The notes under the pieces: model-generated
Database searches by the model: none
Seen by the model: only the letters and a program-made list of their open reading frames with translations
Told to the model about the DNA's origin: nothing
Position numbers and translations under genes: made by a program
NCBI GenBank assembly: GCA_009767595.1
Contig: VSDK01024169.1
Coordinates: 1-64,000 of the forward strand
DNA length: 64,000 nucleotides
DNA from: Symbiodinium kawagutii
Lineage: Eukaryota > Sar > Dinophyceae > Suessiales > Symbiodiniaceae
Direction of reading: 5' to 3'
Shown: positions 1 to 11,533 of the stretch, piece after piece
How positions within the stretch are numbered: position 1 is the first letter of the stretch
Layout of the letters: each line of letters opens with the position of its first letter

Positions 1-289
1 CCCCCCTGCCATGAATTCATGGCCCCGCTCACCGATGTCGGTTACGGCGTCGGCAGGCGATGGGAGACGACTTGGTGTCGCACTAATGATCCACCATTGG
101 TGGGCTGTGTTGTTGAAATCATGTTAGATATGTATATATTTGTGTAAATTGATGTAAATTGTGTGTTTTTATTCATGTATGTAAAAACGCATATACCTTG
201 TATTTTGAAGGCCATGGCTTCGTACATACGCCAATGATCTTCGGAAACGGCGCTCCTAACTGTACCCCACATGTTTGGCCACACTGCAG

Positions 290-354
290 GCGAACCTGGG
301 GGACTTACTTGGCTACTATGCAGGCTGAAGCCTCAGTGGTCCGCCAAACAAGTG
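290..354 (+). CDS. exon-like block, unrecognised protein
   Basis: An open block starts after a CTGCAG acceptor and ends at a GT donor (GTAGGC). It reads RTWGTYLATMQAEASVVRQ in one frame and is more GC-rich than its surroundings. The frame is not confirmed by a neighbouring exon, and the family is not recognised. It could be chance. Confidence 0.3.
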
Positions 355-1321
355 GTAGGCACTATCATTCGTTGTGATAAACCCATTGAACTCCACAGGT
401 CATGCTTGGTAACGCTTAGGGAATGCTACGGATGAATGTTGAAAAGGACTGTGAGAAGAAACGGGTTCCAGTACGGCCACCGCAATTCAGAAGGGCATGA
501 CTTCAGACGACTCTTCGAAGTTCTGAGCTGTACCAGAGGAAGCACCGATAGCAAGTGCAAGTGACTTGCAGAGATAGTATTGCAAGGGGTCTACCTGGCA
601 TGTGCTGAAGTGTGCTATGGCCAGGTGCCGTCGCCCCATTTCCCTATTGTTTCCATGGGCTGTATTTTGCAGATATTCCCACAAGGTAAACGATCCGCCC
701 CACAATGATTGGGGCCTGATTAGATTAGGCTTAACTGTCAACCAGGGTAACCCTACTAGTTATGGCAATTATAAGTATAGTTGAATGGCTGAGTATGAAC
801 TTCCTGTATCCTGCTGCTTAGGTTACGACGATCCGATCTCTTCCTACATGCTGCCGAGGAGGGCCCAAGCGCCAATTTCTCGCAGTGGTGACCGATCCAT
901 GGGACTTCATACATTTTTCAACATTTTTCACACTGATCGGTGTTTGTACATTGTCAGATTGATGTAGAAATAATCAATGCATGCATATGAATACTACTTA
1001 TACATATCAATATCTATTTATTGTATATATATATATAATATCTTTAGATCGGAAATCACCATTCCTTTATACATAAATGTCAACACATGTATCAACTTAA
1101 ACATGTTCAAACATCTACATTTCTTGTTCGGATGAACATCATTCACTAAGTGTGATTCCCACAATTTATCAGTATATTTGGTTTTGTTGGTACTTGCTGA
1201 CTGATGATACCATTGATGAATGATATCATTGACCCTGGTCGACGTAATGATTTCAAAGCAATACAAGTTTTCGCCCTCGCGGTAGCTAACCTGGATAACC
1301 CTTGCCGCCTTTCATGCACAG

Positions 1322-1392
1322 GAGGGTCTCCTGGAATGTGGTGCGCTCACAAACACAGGCAGTGCTGACCACGATTCCTGGGAGTCCAACAG
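1322..1392 (+). CDS. exon-like block, frame ambiguous
   Basis: The block follows a CACAG acceptor and precedes a possible GTTATG donor. Two frames are open. One reads RVSWNVVRSQTQAVLTTIPG and stays open to about 1462. The other begins EGLLECGALTNTG and ends in phase 2, which fits the next block at 1784. No family is recognised. The phase agreement favours the second frame; codon quality favours the first. Confidence 0.35.
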
Positions 1393-1783
1393 GTTATGAC
1401 GCAAGACAGTATCCATGCATCGTTCTCTTTGACTGGGCAATTCAAACTCTTTGAAGCAGTTGGGCTTCTTGTTGGACGGATCACATGCTTGGTACACCAG
1501 CAACCTTTCGTGGGACCACTACGAAAGAGTGGATGTATACCCTTAAGTCAGGGAAGGAAACCACAGATTCATCGGGCATTACATGCATCTATGCAAATGT
1601 CTAGATCTCTGCCACTACATATTGTACGCCTATCGCATGCATGTGATGTGAAATTTGATGTCCAGATTGCATATGCGTAGTAAGACTCTACGCACATTGA
1701 CCAATGACCGATTCTGTGCAAACATGCGCAAGTAAGATGACTGAAGCTTGTCCACTTGAACACAAAAACATGTGTCACCCCAG

Positions 1784-1943
1784 GAACATCTCAGGGGCGG
1801 TGCAGGTGGAGGTGACTGCACAGATGCGAGCGGGCTTGGCAGACGCTCAGAATGGACAGTCCCTTGGCGGCCATGAGCTCCTGGGAAAGCCCCAGAAATC
1901 AAGCCTTGCTTTGTCTCAGAGAAGCCTGGATTGCAAGACTTAG
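1784..1943 (+). CDS. exon-like block, possibly terminal, unrecognised
   Basis: This begins after CCCAG with one leading base and reads NISGAVQVEVTAQMRAGL and onward to a TAG at 1941-1943, about 53 codons. If spliced to 1322-1392 it keeps frame. An inverted-repeat element (family A) starts about 20 bases after the stop. The C-terminal part is hydrophilic. The family is unknown, and the stop may instead lie beyond an unrecognised donor. Confidence 0.4.
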
Positions 1944-1962
1944 GGTATCTAAATGTATCTAA

Positions 1963-2079
1963 ATGGCTATAGGTCGATATTAACCAACCAATAATGGGGA
2001 TAATGACCAACAATAGTAAGGGAAAGAATGGTTAATGATAGGGGAACCAGGGGTACAGGGTTTTGACCCACTGCCAAAT
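1963..2079. mobile_element. MITE-like element, family A
   Basis: This non-coding element of about 117 bp starts near ATGGCTATAGGTCGATATTA and ends GTTTTGACCCACTGCCA, so its ends are inverted copies of TATGGCTGTGGGTCA. Its interior (AACCAGGGGTACAGGG) recurs in at least seven other copies here. No ORF or transposase is present, so this is a short non-autonomous inverted-repeat element. Confidence 0.8.
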
Positions 2080-3294
2080 GTCTCTGACGATATTTCTGTA
2101 TCAAACCAAGGATTGATTTAGGTACTTTTGCGAGGCTCGGATCCCCGGGAGACTTGTGATCCAACTGCTTCTGAGACCCCATCGACTGGGGAATGTCTCA
2201 ACGAGTGGACCCCGAAATGGTGATGGATGGGTCACGAAGAGCGTCAGATGTTCATCTGATGGCCTGTTTTGCTGTCAAAGCTCATCCCCATGGATGTTCA
2301 TGGGTGAAAAGATATGTACAACTGTACAACCATCTTTGCTGTTCATCAGATGTTCATACCTCAAAGATCCCCATGGTTGCAAGGCCGATCACAGCAGATG
2401 GTTGCACACAAGCCGAAGGGCTCAGGGCCTGGGTCGCTTGATACCCACTTGATGAATCACAGAGCCTGAACAGCCAGTTTTCAGGTGAAAAGTGGGGATG
2501 ACCACTTCAGAAAGATCAACTATGAAAAGACCGCCTGATCAATCAGAGCATGTAGACATTGGAGGCTCCTTTTCTTCGCAAAACTGGCGCTCCAGTTTTG
2601 ACGACAATTCCTGACACATTATGGTCAAAAGTTCTGCGTGTAGACGAACCTTTTGTGAACGGGGATTCGACCAACAACCGATCAGTCTCACATTTCGAAC
2701 AGCACTGATGCGTCTTGGCGTGATGATCACCCAGGCTTAATAGGCTCCTGATTTATCAATAGGGCAGGGTACCTGAAGAAGTCATGGATTCCTAGTAGAA
2801 TATGCTGTCATTAAGCTGATACTGTACATAGCATGTTGCGGCTCAGGTTGAACGCGGGACCTTTGGGGCGATCGGTGATGATTTCCAACAGCCTCTTGCC
2901 TGAGGGGTGGGATTTGAGTGCTCAAAGCTGACTTGTTGTAAAAACGGATGCTTTTCCACACGTGGAACATGTTTCAGAAACTACAACTGGTGATGGTCAT
3001 AGTCCAAATCATCAACTTTGAAACTCATGATTCATGGTGGTGAAGCTTGAGGAAACCTTGGCCCTGACTTCGCCGTGGAGATCAGAAACATTTGCAAACC
3101 GCTATCATCGCTATCCACCACATTGCGAAGGTGAGCATTCCGACAATAGGACTCTTCAATGTATTTCCTAGACATGCTTTTTAAGTGCAAACCAGTGTAG
3201 CAGTTGTTGTGTTTAATGCATCCGCAAACATACCATCTACATGGGAATCGACCTCAACATATGGCGGCTTTGCTGAGCACAACAGTCCCTCGTG
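2080..3294. other. no supported gene
   Basis: About 1.2 kb without a convincing exon. Open frames here (for example 2156-2452 and 2782-2970 reverse) lack acceptor and donor context and overlap in several frames. Confidence 0.5.
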
Positions 3295-3334
3295 GTTGTT
3301 GTTGCTGCTGTTGCTGTTGATGTTGTTGTTGTTC

Positions 3335-3385
<51 letters not shown>

Positions 3386-3386
3386 G

Positions 3387-3438
<52 letters not shown>

Positions 3439-3440
3439 GA
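3295..3440. repeat. trinucleotide/hexanucleotide repeat (GTT and GCTGTT)
   Basis: An uninterrupted low-complexity tract of TTG and CTG triplets gives artificial poly-Leu and poly-Val frames. It is treated as a simple repeat within an intron or spacer, not as coding. Confidence 0.9.
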
Positions 3441-3516
3441 GCTACATCATATTTTGCTGGATTTCAAACCACAGCATCGGGGGTATCACCCAAGTTCCAA
3501 CCTTAGCATTCTGCAG

Positions 3517-3590
3517 CATGCTGGCAGAGGTCTGGAGAATCTGGGATCCCTCACGAAGTATCAGGGACGCAGGCGCTGTTGGTGGACAAG
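3517..3590 (+). CDS. exon-like block, unrecognised
   Basis: The block lies between a CTGCAG acceptor and a GTGACT donor. The most protein-like frame, after one leading base, reads MLAEVWRIWDPSRSIRDAG; a second frame (HAGRGLENLGSLTKYQG) is also open. No family is recognised, and linkage to the 4261 exon is not supported by phase. Confidence 0.35.
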
Positions 3591-4260
3591 GTGACTTCAG
3601 GAACGGACCTAACACCACGATACTCAATCGGAAACAGGAAGCCATCACCAATCAGCATGTGGCTATGGCTGATACCCATGGTTGTGTTCCTGGGTCAGTC
3701 ACTCAGGCATTGATGATACACAAGAAATATGATCAGCTAACATAGGCAAACCCCTGCTCAAGTTGGACCCCCTTAGAAGCCCTGGTTCATGATCTTAATC
3801 CAGGGAGGCGGTCTACGGGGACACCAAGGTATTGGCTCCCAGGGGCCTACCCTGTTGAGGACATGTGGAAGCACTATGGTCTATACCAAGTAAAATCATT
3901 CAGAACCATAGCCAGTACGCTGATGCTGAAATGATTTTGAGCACATGGGATTGAGGATTCGGTGGATGATGATTTGCTGGTTGACCAGACGGGTTTGATA
4001 CCAACAGCAAAAAGCAGGGGTGGGACCATCAGAATTCGAACGCTTTAGGGGCATTTTGTTTGTGGCCATTCCCGGCCATTCCCAACCCACCCCTGTTGCC
4101 TGGCTGTTTTGGGCCTAGTAGGGCTCAGCAGTTTCATAATTTTTGCCGAGGAAGGCAGACCAGGTGCGTCTGGACAGCAGCATCAAGCAAGCTGGTGTCT
4201 CCGTTCGTTGTTTGTCAATGGATGGTTTTGCACAAATCAACAAGCTGAATGACACTTCAG

Positions 4261-4425
4261 GTGAGACCTACTGTTTATGAACACTCCATGCTCCATGATG
4301 TTGCTTCGGAGGCGTCATTCACCGCTCCAATCGGCAGGTTTGTGACGGAATTCGACTTTCAAGGCTGCCGCCCCATGGGCAACTTGGCTGAAGTGCCAGC
4401 TGGTGCTGAGAAGCTCATATCAAAG
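4261..4425 (+). CDS. exon, 55 codons, unrecognised protein
   Basis: This is a clean exon. The acceptor is ACTTCAG and 55 codons are open, starting VRPTVYEHSMLHDVASEAS and ending AEKLISK. It probably ends at a GC donor (AAG|GCAAAG) just before an (AT)n tract. Composition is balanced and globular, with no membrane segment. No domain is recognised. Confidence 0.55.
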
Positions 4426-4439
4426 GCAAAGATATCGAT

Positions 4440-4457
4440 ATATATATATATATATAT
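4440..4457. repeat. (TA)n microsatellite
   Basis: A short TA dinucleotide run immediately follows the presumed GC donor of the preceding exon. Confidence 0.8.
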
Positions 4458-4651
4458 GTAAAATATGCAAGAACGAAATTTGTACATCCACAGACAGATA
4501 ATCTGATATCTCGAACAAATATGATTATACATCAATATGTGTGACACATATAACAATCAATACATATCTGCAATTATTTTTCTCTTTAACATGAATGTAT
4601 ATGCATATGTGCATCCGTATGCATGGTAGAACTGTTATGTCCCTATATTTA

Positions 4652-4762
4652 CACTCCGGTAAACTAACATAGCTGGCTGGAAAATCACCAGCAGAGAAAC
4701 CCTGGGAGCCCATCAACAATTGGTGGATTTCCCAGCCAGCCATGTTAGTTTACCAGAGTGTA
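4652..4762. mobile_element. MITE-like element, family D
   Basis: A perfect-looking inverted repeat: the left end is ACACTCCGGTAAACTAACAT and the right end is its near-complement (ATGTTAGTTTACCAGAGTGT). The arms extend inward through GCTGGCTGGAAA. The element is about 111 bp with no ORF. Related copies lie at about 17023-17137 and 45650-45764. Confidence 0.85.
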
Positions 4763-4890
4763 CTAGTTATCTCACTTTCTTTCAACCACAAATATGGTGC
4801 AGTGCCAAAAGTCACCACCCCCACTGGGGACGCTGTTGTTGCTGGTGGTTGTGCTGCTGGCTTTTCCGACACCTGACGCTGAGGCGACGG

Positions 4891-4960
4891 GGGGCAAGTG
4901 GTGGTGCCACCTGATGGTCCATATCCTCCGCAATGCTACGCTGGATCGCCCCTGGAAGTT
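4891..4960 (+). CDS. exon-like GC-rich block, frame ambiguous
   Basis: After a CGCTGAG acceptor, two frames are open. One is ATGGKWWCHLMVHILRN, in phase 0, compatible with the exon ending at 4425. The other is a Pro/Gly-rich frame starting DGGQVVVPPDGPYPPQCY that runs beyond 5000. The real frame cannot be decided by eye, and no family is recognised. Confidence 0.3.
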
Positions 4961-5566
4961 GGAGGTTCCAGAGGAGATTCGGTGAAGCTTTGGCCAGCAG
5001 CAGGGGGAAGTGAGCCAATGAATGGTGAAAAAGCCAACCAACAATACCTGACCAAACCAATAACAATAACAAGGTAGAGCCAACCTTACTGTTTTGGGAT
5101 AAGATCATGGATCTTTTGGGTCAAATCTCTGTGGTTCCTGAGCCTATGCTGAGTGTTTCTTTGGGGTGGTGGTGGATTTGCAGTGTCCTGGCATGAAAAA
5201 ATATCCTGGCAGTGGCGGGTTTCCCAAATAGACTGGAGATCCCCACAGTTTCTTCGAAATGGCAGAGTTATCACGTGAATGAACTTGAGCGCCATAGCTT
5301 CTGACCATGTTCTGCGGAAAGGGTGCGCCTTTGCTGTACAATTTCGGACAACCTTTGCAAATCATTACGTTGTTTTCTTGAGCCTAGCAATGGAAAGATA
5401 GTAATCTCCAAAAAGTAAATGAACTACGAACCTGTCTATCCAGCCTGTGACAGTTTTAACAACATGGGAAGTCATGCTGATGCAGCTCGGGTTTGTCTGA
5501 GCTACTTACATGTGTGCCCATCAGCAGGTTAATACGGTTAATATTCAAACCAGCACACCCACACAC

Positions 5567-5625
5567 ATATACATATATATATATATACTGTATATATATT
5601 TATATAATATATATATATATATATT
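5567..5625. repeat. (AT)n microsatellite
   Basis: An AT dinucleotide tract of roughly 60 bases, interrupted by CTG and TTT. Confidence 0.85.
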
Positions 5626-5896
5626 TCCCAAAATCAAGGTAATTTAACTTGAGCATTTTCTGTGGGCAAGCCTTCCACTTTGGGACACTCCACCATGGAG
5701 ACGACTTCCTTCTGGGCTTATCCATGACTAAGTGATGTATATACCTTGAAAAATGTTTAGTCTCCTTATTAAGTGATCCTTTTAGGGATACTACCGTTAT
5801 CAGTACATGCATATGCTGGCCAGTGCTTTTGACGTGGCAGGTGACCTGTGGTTTTGAATGCTTTTGAAATAGGGCGCTTTTCCGCATTGGTAGTGC

Positions 5897-5985
5897 TGAA
5901 GTCATTTGGGTATGTGCCAAAAGAATGGCACCCCCAAAACCAATGGTTTCCATTTGTAAAATGATCTTGGCACAAACCCATTAGA
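5897..5985. mobile_element. family E inverted-repeat element, partial
   Basis: Starts TTGGGTATGTGCCA and contains ACCCATGGTTTCCATTTG-like sequence shared with copies at 16470-16683 and 24906-25115. The right end is less clear, so the copy may be truncated. Confidence 0.55.
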
Positions 5986-6639
5986 AATTGGTACAATTTC
6001 TCGATCGAAAATAGTCACCAGCTGTGTTTCAAAGAAGGACCTTCTATGGGCTTGGGGCTGCCAGCAATTTTGGAGATATCAACAGGTTGCATGCACACAT
6101 ACATGAATACATACATATCATATGCATTAAATAAAAGTAAATTTGTTTGAATATCTACGTATCTAATATACATATGCACATATATATATATATGTACATA
6201 TATATATATTTATAGAGGTGCGCGTATAGTAAAATAGATGTGTGAGTGGGAATTCATGAGGAAGACCTATGTGTTTGACCATAGGGGTTGGATACCGACA
6301 CCATCGACTTCCCACCCCTGCGAGCCCTAAGGAGTCCGCAGGTTTGGTCACTTCAGCCAGGGGTGCAGGAGAGCAGCCATGGGAGCGCTGCTGATGATAG
6401 ATCTCAAGTTTCGTGATGGTTGATTGATGGTGAATGGCTGGTGTTAATGGTGGTTCATGTTGGTTGACAATCGGGGATCATGACCAACAGCAGTAGTTGG
6501 AACATAAAGGTTTGTGATGATCATTTCAATGGTAGATCCAGCTAGTAACTACTCACCCGTAGTTTTACATGCGCAATAGCTTGTGATTTACCACCAGATA
6601 GTGAGTGGTTCTGAATAGGGAATTCCCATGAGCATCACC

Positions 6640-6955
6640 ATGTTTTTTTGAGACTCAGCTTACGACCAGATTGTTGTATCTGGACAACTTCTGCTCAATG
6701 CTGTTGTACCAGTGCGCTGGTGGGGCGTTGGTGCAAAGACAATACATTTGCAGCAAACCAACACCCATTGCTAGGAGATTATGCAGTTGTACAAGGGGGC
6801 GGCTTCCATCAATGGGACCCCACCGCCACCAACAATCAACCAGCTGGGGGTACCCCCACTGGCCACGGCTATGGATGTCTCCACGTCTGGGTCTCCGTGG
6901 GAGAGCTGATCTTCAGAGTGGACGTGTCATTGCATTGGATGTTCACAGGATATGT
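6640..6955 (+). CDS. exon-like open block ending in a GTAAGA donor
   Basis: About 100 codons are open in one frame from the 6640s, including LLGDYAVVQGGGFHQWDP and ending LHWMFTGY directly before GTAAGA, a good GT donor. A second frame is open over much of the same span. The start boundary is not defined and no family is recognised. Confidence 0.35.
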
Positions 6956-6992
6956 AAGATATTGCTGGCATTCAATGCAGGAGTTGAGCAAC

Positions 6993-7107
6993 ATGGCTAT
7001 GGGTCGATATTAACCACAGTGGGGAATGTTGACCAACCATGTTGAAGGGAATATAATGGTTAATGATGGGGGAACCAGGGGTACGGGGTTTTGATCCATA
7101 GCCATAT
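6993..7107. mobile_element. MITE-like element, family A
   Basis: Starts ATGGCTATGGGTCGATATTA and ends TTTTGATCCATAGCCATAT, an inverted pair. It carries the internal family A signature GGGGGAACCAGGGGTACGGG. About 115 bp, no ORF. Confidence 0.85.
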
Positions 7108-7569
7108 GTAAGACTGCTCACGATCAATCTCATGATATTTTGTGCACATGATATGCAATTATATGTATGTGTCCATCTCTGTGTCTGTTTTCCCTGAAAA
7201 TTGCAGAACTTGCTGTGCCATGGCTTTTTTGTTTCGTTCAAACAAGTATGCCAAAACTTACAGTGACAATTTCATTTTGTTTTGATACCCACCCAATTCT
7301 TCCAGTTACCTCTATCGTAGGTAGCCAGGGAACCCCAACTAGGGATTGTTGCACTATGGTTGAGGGGGTTCATTTTGCCGTCATAGATGGAGGTGTCAGA
7401 ACAGAAGACACATCACCTGACATTTGGCACTCTGAACGAACTCTTCACGTGTTAAATCCAATCATTGATTGCTAATGATCATTATATAGCATTTTTTACC
7501 AACAGAAGTGATGAACATGATTCATGATCAACATTAAACACTTGATTGATTGTGCTGGCTCCAAACACC

Positions 7570-7687
7570 TATGGCTGTGGGTCAAAACCCTGTACCCCTG
7601 GTTCCCCTATCATTAATTATTGTTTCCCTATTATTGTTGGTTATTATCCCCCATTATTGGTTGGTTAATATTGACCCACCACCATAT
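7570..7687. mobile_element. MITE-like element, family A, opposite orientation
   Basis: Starts TATGGCTGTGGGTCAAAACC and ends TTGACCCACCACCATAT. The internal part contains CCCCTGGTTCCCCTATCATT, the complement of the other copies. Confidence 0.85.
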
Positions 7688-7809
7688 GTGCAGGGTTCAT
7701 TTTTTCTGTCACGCTGCTTTTCACCATTGGATACATGACGGTGGAATCCACGAAAGTTGGCACAATTTTATTTCTGCCATGTCGTGGCTGTAACTTTCAT
7801 CCTGAGGCT

Positions 7810-7905
7810 TTATATGGTGGTAGGTCGATATTAATCAACCAGCTAATGGAGGATTTCCACCAACAATAATAGGGACAACAATGCTTTATAGTGGGGGAAC
7901 CATAT
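7810..7905. mobile_element. family A element, right end missing
   Basis: Family A left end (TATGGTGGTAGGTCGATATT) and interior down to GTGGGGGAACCA. The terminal TTTTGACCCA arm is not found, so the copy looks truncated. Confidence 0.6.
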
Positions 7906-8111
7906 CATGTAGATTCTGTAGACCATAGATGTTTCTTCAAATACGTGATAGATGTAGCAAAGCATTGCTTCATTTTGAGATCATAGATGTTTCTTAAATT
8001 CAGTTAAGATGTAGCATAGATAATACATCATAGATGTTTCTTCAAATAGCTTTTATTTCATCAATTGATGACGCATTTCGTGGCCTGGCCTGTACGGCTT
8101 TGGTCTGCCAG

Positions 8112-8255
8112 GACACGGTGAAGTTTTTTTCAAAGACTTTGATGCGACCAGTCACCTACTCCTGGGTCGAGGACGGTACCGCTGACTGGGCTACAGGTGT
8201 GAGGGACCTGCAGGAATCCTTGGTTCGTACCACTAGGGGATTTATAGATTTGGCG
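8112..8255 (+). CDS. exon, 48 codons, unrecognised protein; donor overlaps a MITE end
   Basis: The acceptor is CTGCCAG, followed by 48 open codons in phase 0 starting DTVKFFSKTLMRPVTYSWVE and ending TTRGFIDLA. The presumed GT donor (GTTTCT) lies inside the terminal repeat of a family B element that begins at 8251, so the last five coding bases belong to that element's terminal repeat. The sequence is soluble and helix-rich. No domain is recognised. The frame may extend upstream (LACTALVCQ), in which case the acceptor would be earlier. Confidence 0.55.
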
Positions 8256-8410
8256 GTTTCTCAAGTCATGCCTGGCCCCCAAAGTTATGGCTGGTTTATT
8301 ACTACAAATGGTCAATAAAGGATGGTCTAGGGCTACTCCTATGGTTTGTGACTAAAAACGATTAAAGGATGATGACTCACGGTACCCCAAACTAGCTTGA
8401 GAAACCGCCA
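8251..8410. mobile_element. MITE-like element, family B, at an exon end
   Basis: Starts TGGCGGTTTCTCAAG and ends CTTGAGAAACCGCCA, a perfect 15-base inverted repeat. The interior carries the family B signature (GGTTTATTACTACAAATGG). About 160 bp, no ORF. Confidence 0.85.
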
Positions 8411-8773
8411 CGTCAAAGCATGGGTCAGGCAAAGCAAGTACAACAACAGCCATGGGCCATTTCTATAGTTTTCCCAATCCATGGTCGACGAAGCAATCAT
8501 GATGTCATGGCTGTGTGCAAACCCTTTGTGAAAATGAAGATGTTTGCACACGAAAGGCAACAGGGCCCGGAACCGAACTGTACCATGATAAGCTTCCTCT
8601 TTTCAACAATCACAACTTGAGGGACAAAATATTGCACATTCTGTTTATATAGGTTTGTGATCTAAAGTTATGAATCTTAAATCAAGCCTTCGCTTTGTCT
8701 CGGTTTCCCAACACCAAGAAAACAGGTTGTTGTACAGCCCAAGGGGTGCTGATCATCCCAAGTCCTGGGCAAG

Positions 8774-8930
8774 ATGGCTATGGGTCAATATGGACCGTCA
8801 AAACAATTGCTTAATGAATTGGGGGACCTCAATAAATGCTTGGCTTATTACTTGGGGTACCCCTACATTGAGAAACACCCATGAAGGGAATGTTCACTAG
8901 GGGTACAGGGTATTGACAGCCATATGATGA
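8774..8930. mobile_element. nested family A and B elements
   Basis: The outer ends match family A (ATGGCTATGGGTCAATATGG ... AGGGGTACAGGGTATTGACAGCCATAT). The middle contains a family B fragment (TTGGGGTACCCCTACATTGA, GAAACACCCAT). This indicates insertion of one element into another. Confidence 0.6.
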
Positions 8931-9717
8931 ATTCTCTCCCTGCTGGAAATGAGAACTGAGACATCGATTGAGACTACACGGCCTGGCTCGCATGGCTGTT
9001 CCCAGCGATTTCGTTCGGATTTTGATGCTTATTTTAGATATATAGAGTTCTAAAAGTCTTTTGGAACTCAGCAAAGGGTCGGTTTTCCCTGGGAGATTTT
9101 GATTCGAGGTCTCAGCAAAGGTCGGCTGTTTTTCTCCGGTAACGCCTTCCTCAGAATCTGTTTTTGCTTTGTATTTTAGATTATTTTAGCGCAGCTTTCT
9201 AGTTACTCTAGTTTTCCTCAGTTGGGCCCTTCGACAGATGGTCCTTTTTTTTGTGGTTTTGACGGAAGCGATGAAGATGAAGTAGATGTTTAAGGTCAAC
9301 ATTCTGAGTTTAAACCGGCAGCGTTTTGAGCTTTAGACTACAGTTCTTTCGTTCAGGAGCTTTGACATCAATGCGGTTCTGCTTATCAAGGTACACAATT
9401 GGTTATATGAATGATTGTATATTTGTTCATTTATCTGTTCACAATACCCACATCAATGGGTTTATCAAACTACAATGATTTTGTGGTTTCCAAGTCATAG
9501 ACCCCAAACTTATGCTTGGCTTACAAAAAAATGCTCAATCAACTGGAAAATGATCAATCAACTGGGAACCTCCAAACTGATCATAAGCCCAAGTCATAGG
9601 GGACCCCAAGGTCAATCAAGTCCGGATGATCAGTTTGGAGGTGCCCCAAGTCCTAACGACTTGAGAAACCACCATGGCACCACCAGGGGGAGCTGCCCTG
9701 CGCTGGGTACTCCCCAG

Positions 9718-9800
9718 GACTTCGAGTTGGAGGCGGAGAACAACGCGGTGGTCTCGGTGCGTCGCTTTGAGCTGACGGAAGATGGCCTCCAGGCCATGGG
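9718..9800 (+). CDS. exon of gene III, unrecognised protein
   Basis: The acceptor is CTCCCCAG, in a GC-rich block. It reads DFELEAENNAVVSVRRFE and then LTEDGLQAMG, with a GT donor (GTCGGT) at 9801. The sequence is acidic and amphipathic. A family B-like element ends about 40 bases upstream. It may be an early exon of the gene ending at 14345; no exon directly confirms the link. Confidence 0.5.
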
Positions 9801-10254
9801 GTCGGTCGCATGGATTGAAAATCCATGAGAGTAAGGATTAATGTTGTAAATTTAGTCGAATTATGTCGAATTAATAGACTAATGAATTATAACAATTAAC
9901 TAAAGGATTAATATTTTTAACATATTGACAGGTTAATGGAAGATCAATGATATCATGATGATTAATACAGGTTAATACGGATCAATACAAGGTTAATACA
10001 GATGAATGATTGATACAGATTAATGGAAGATCCACATATTGACAACCCAATTTTCCCTACGTTTGAGATGTTAAATCAACACCTATCATGGTGGTTGGGG
10101 CGCTGGAGGGGAACCATTCCCATTACATCATTCTGAACTAATCAAGCCTAATTACTAACCCCTGATTTGCAAATGATTATGTTATGACCAAGTGTCACTG
10201 GCAATAGTTCTGACCAACAATCTGTAGACTATTACTAGTGATTAGTTGGTTGGT

Positions 10255-10346
10255 AGTTGGATTGACTTTTTTTCCCCCTAATATTGGGGATGGTTGGTTG
10301 AGATCAATAACTATATATTTTTCATCGGGGTTGCTTCAACCACCAA
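10255..10346. mobile_element. family G inverted-repeat element
   Basis: Shows the family pattern of a GTTGGATTGA-like left end, a central CCCCTAATATTGGGGATGGT and a right end TGCTTCAACCACCAACC. Compare 15689-15783, 17255-17336 and 45903-46005. Confidence 0.55.
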
Positions 10347-10557
10347 CCGTTAATGATCACTATGAACCACATTTAACCACTGAATAACCATCGTTATAAC
10401 TGATAGAGTTATAACCACTCACCAGTTACAACTATCCTTTGTTGATCTCGCTGGTGCTTGGGAGCGAGGCCAGGAGCTGTTCGGGGTATAGCCCTTATTT
10501 CAGCCGGGGAAGCCGAGGAGCGGCCCCCGCCCAATCCCCGGTAGATGCGCCGTCCAG

Positions 10558-10600
10558 GAGGCTCGCTTGGCCTTCAACTGCGAGGAGTGCTGCCCGAATG
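10558..10600 (+). CDS. small exon-like block (gene III?)
   Basis: GTCCAG acceptor, then EARLAFNCEECCPN and a GT donor (GTGGTGG) at 10601. The four cysteines in 14 residues are notable. The block is short, so support rests on the splice signals and GC content. Confidence 0.35.
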
Positions 10601-10680
10601 GTGGTGGTGGTGGTGGTTGTTGTGCATGATGGTCAGTGGCTCAGTGATGACTCAGTGATGGGTAAGTGATGGTTAAGTAG

Positions 10681-10780
10681 GTGTTTCCCAAAATAGTGGT
10701 ACTCCCAAATCATCCGTTATAAACCATTTGTAGTAATGAACCAGCTAACTTTGGGGTTCCCCATTTTGAGAAACCACCAA
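10681..10780. mobile_element. MITE-like element, family B
   Basis: Left end GGTGTTTCCCAAAATAGTGG, right end ATTTTGAGAAACCACCA, with the core AAACCATTTGTAGTAATGAA shared with other family B copies. About 100 bp. Confidence 0.75.
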
Positions 10781-11161
10781 GTGATGGTGAAGTGATTGAT
10801 GGTTGAATGATGGTTGATGATGGTCGATGATGGTTAGTGAGGGTTGAGGATGGTTTGCGTCAATGATGGCCAATGATTGCCATGGTTAGGGAGGGTGAAT
10901 GATAGTTCACAAGAGGGAATTCTAGCCCGCAATCATAGTTGGAGAATATCTATATATATATATATACACACCAATAACGGGCATGTCCATGGGGGAATAT
11001 TCCCAATCCTGAGTCAGGTTCAACTAGCTGTAACTAGCTATGCTGGGCTGGGCAAGCTGCACCCCAAGTTTGATGTCGATGGGGGCCAACCAAGATCAGG
11101 GGCCAGTGGTCGGTTGATTCCTGGCCCCAAGGCCCAAGAATTTCACCTGGGACTTCTACAG

Positions 11162-11227
11162 ATTCTTCACCAAGCACCAAACAACAGTGGTCTGGAATGT
11201 GTTCCTAGCGATTGGTGCAGAACTACA
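11162..11227 (+). CDS. exon of gene III, unrecognised protein
   Basis: After a CTACAG acceptor it reads FFTKHQTTVVWNVFLAIGA then EL. The GT donor (GTTGAC) at 11228 leaves phase 2, which matches the single leading base of the next exon at 11534. The aromatic and hydrophobic stretch could be a buried or membrane-associated helix. Upstream bases would also read KNFTWDFYR in frame, so the acceptor could be earlier. Confidence 0.5.
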
Positions 11228-11533
11228 GTTGACCAGTTATTTTATTGACCGTCGAAGTCCATTGAAACTTGTTGACAAATATCAACTAGGCTCAACTGGT
11301 GGTGCTTAGATCTGTTTACCATCGTCCAAGTCCTTTGTTTTATCTTGGCAGCCAGTTGCAAGTTTTTTGGCACGCCCCCTCCCCCAGTTGCTTAAGTTGG
11401 TAACTCTGGCTAATAGTACCCTGTGCTTACCATTATAATAGGTAACCAGCTGGTTTCTACCATTCTTTGGTATTGATGACCTACTATTTCATGGCAGCTG
11501 GAATCATAGGGGTAGATAGCTTCCTAAAAACAG

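Noticed and set aside
3185..3745. 186-codon forward frame with poly-Leu
   Set aside because: The central part is a TTG/CTG repeat. Only the block at 3517-3590 has splice signals, and it is listed separately.
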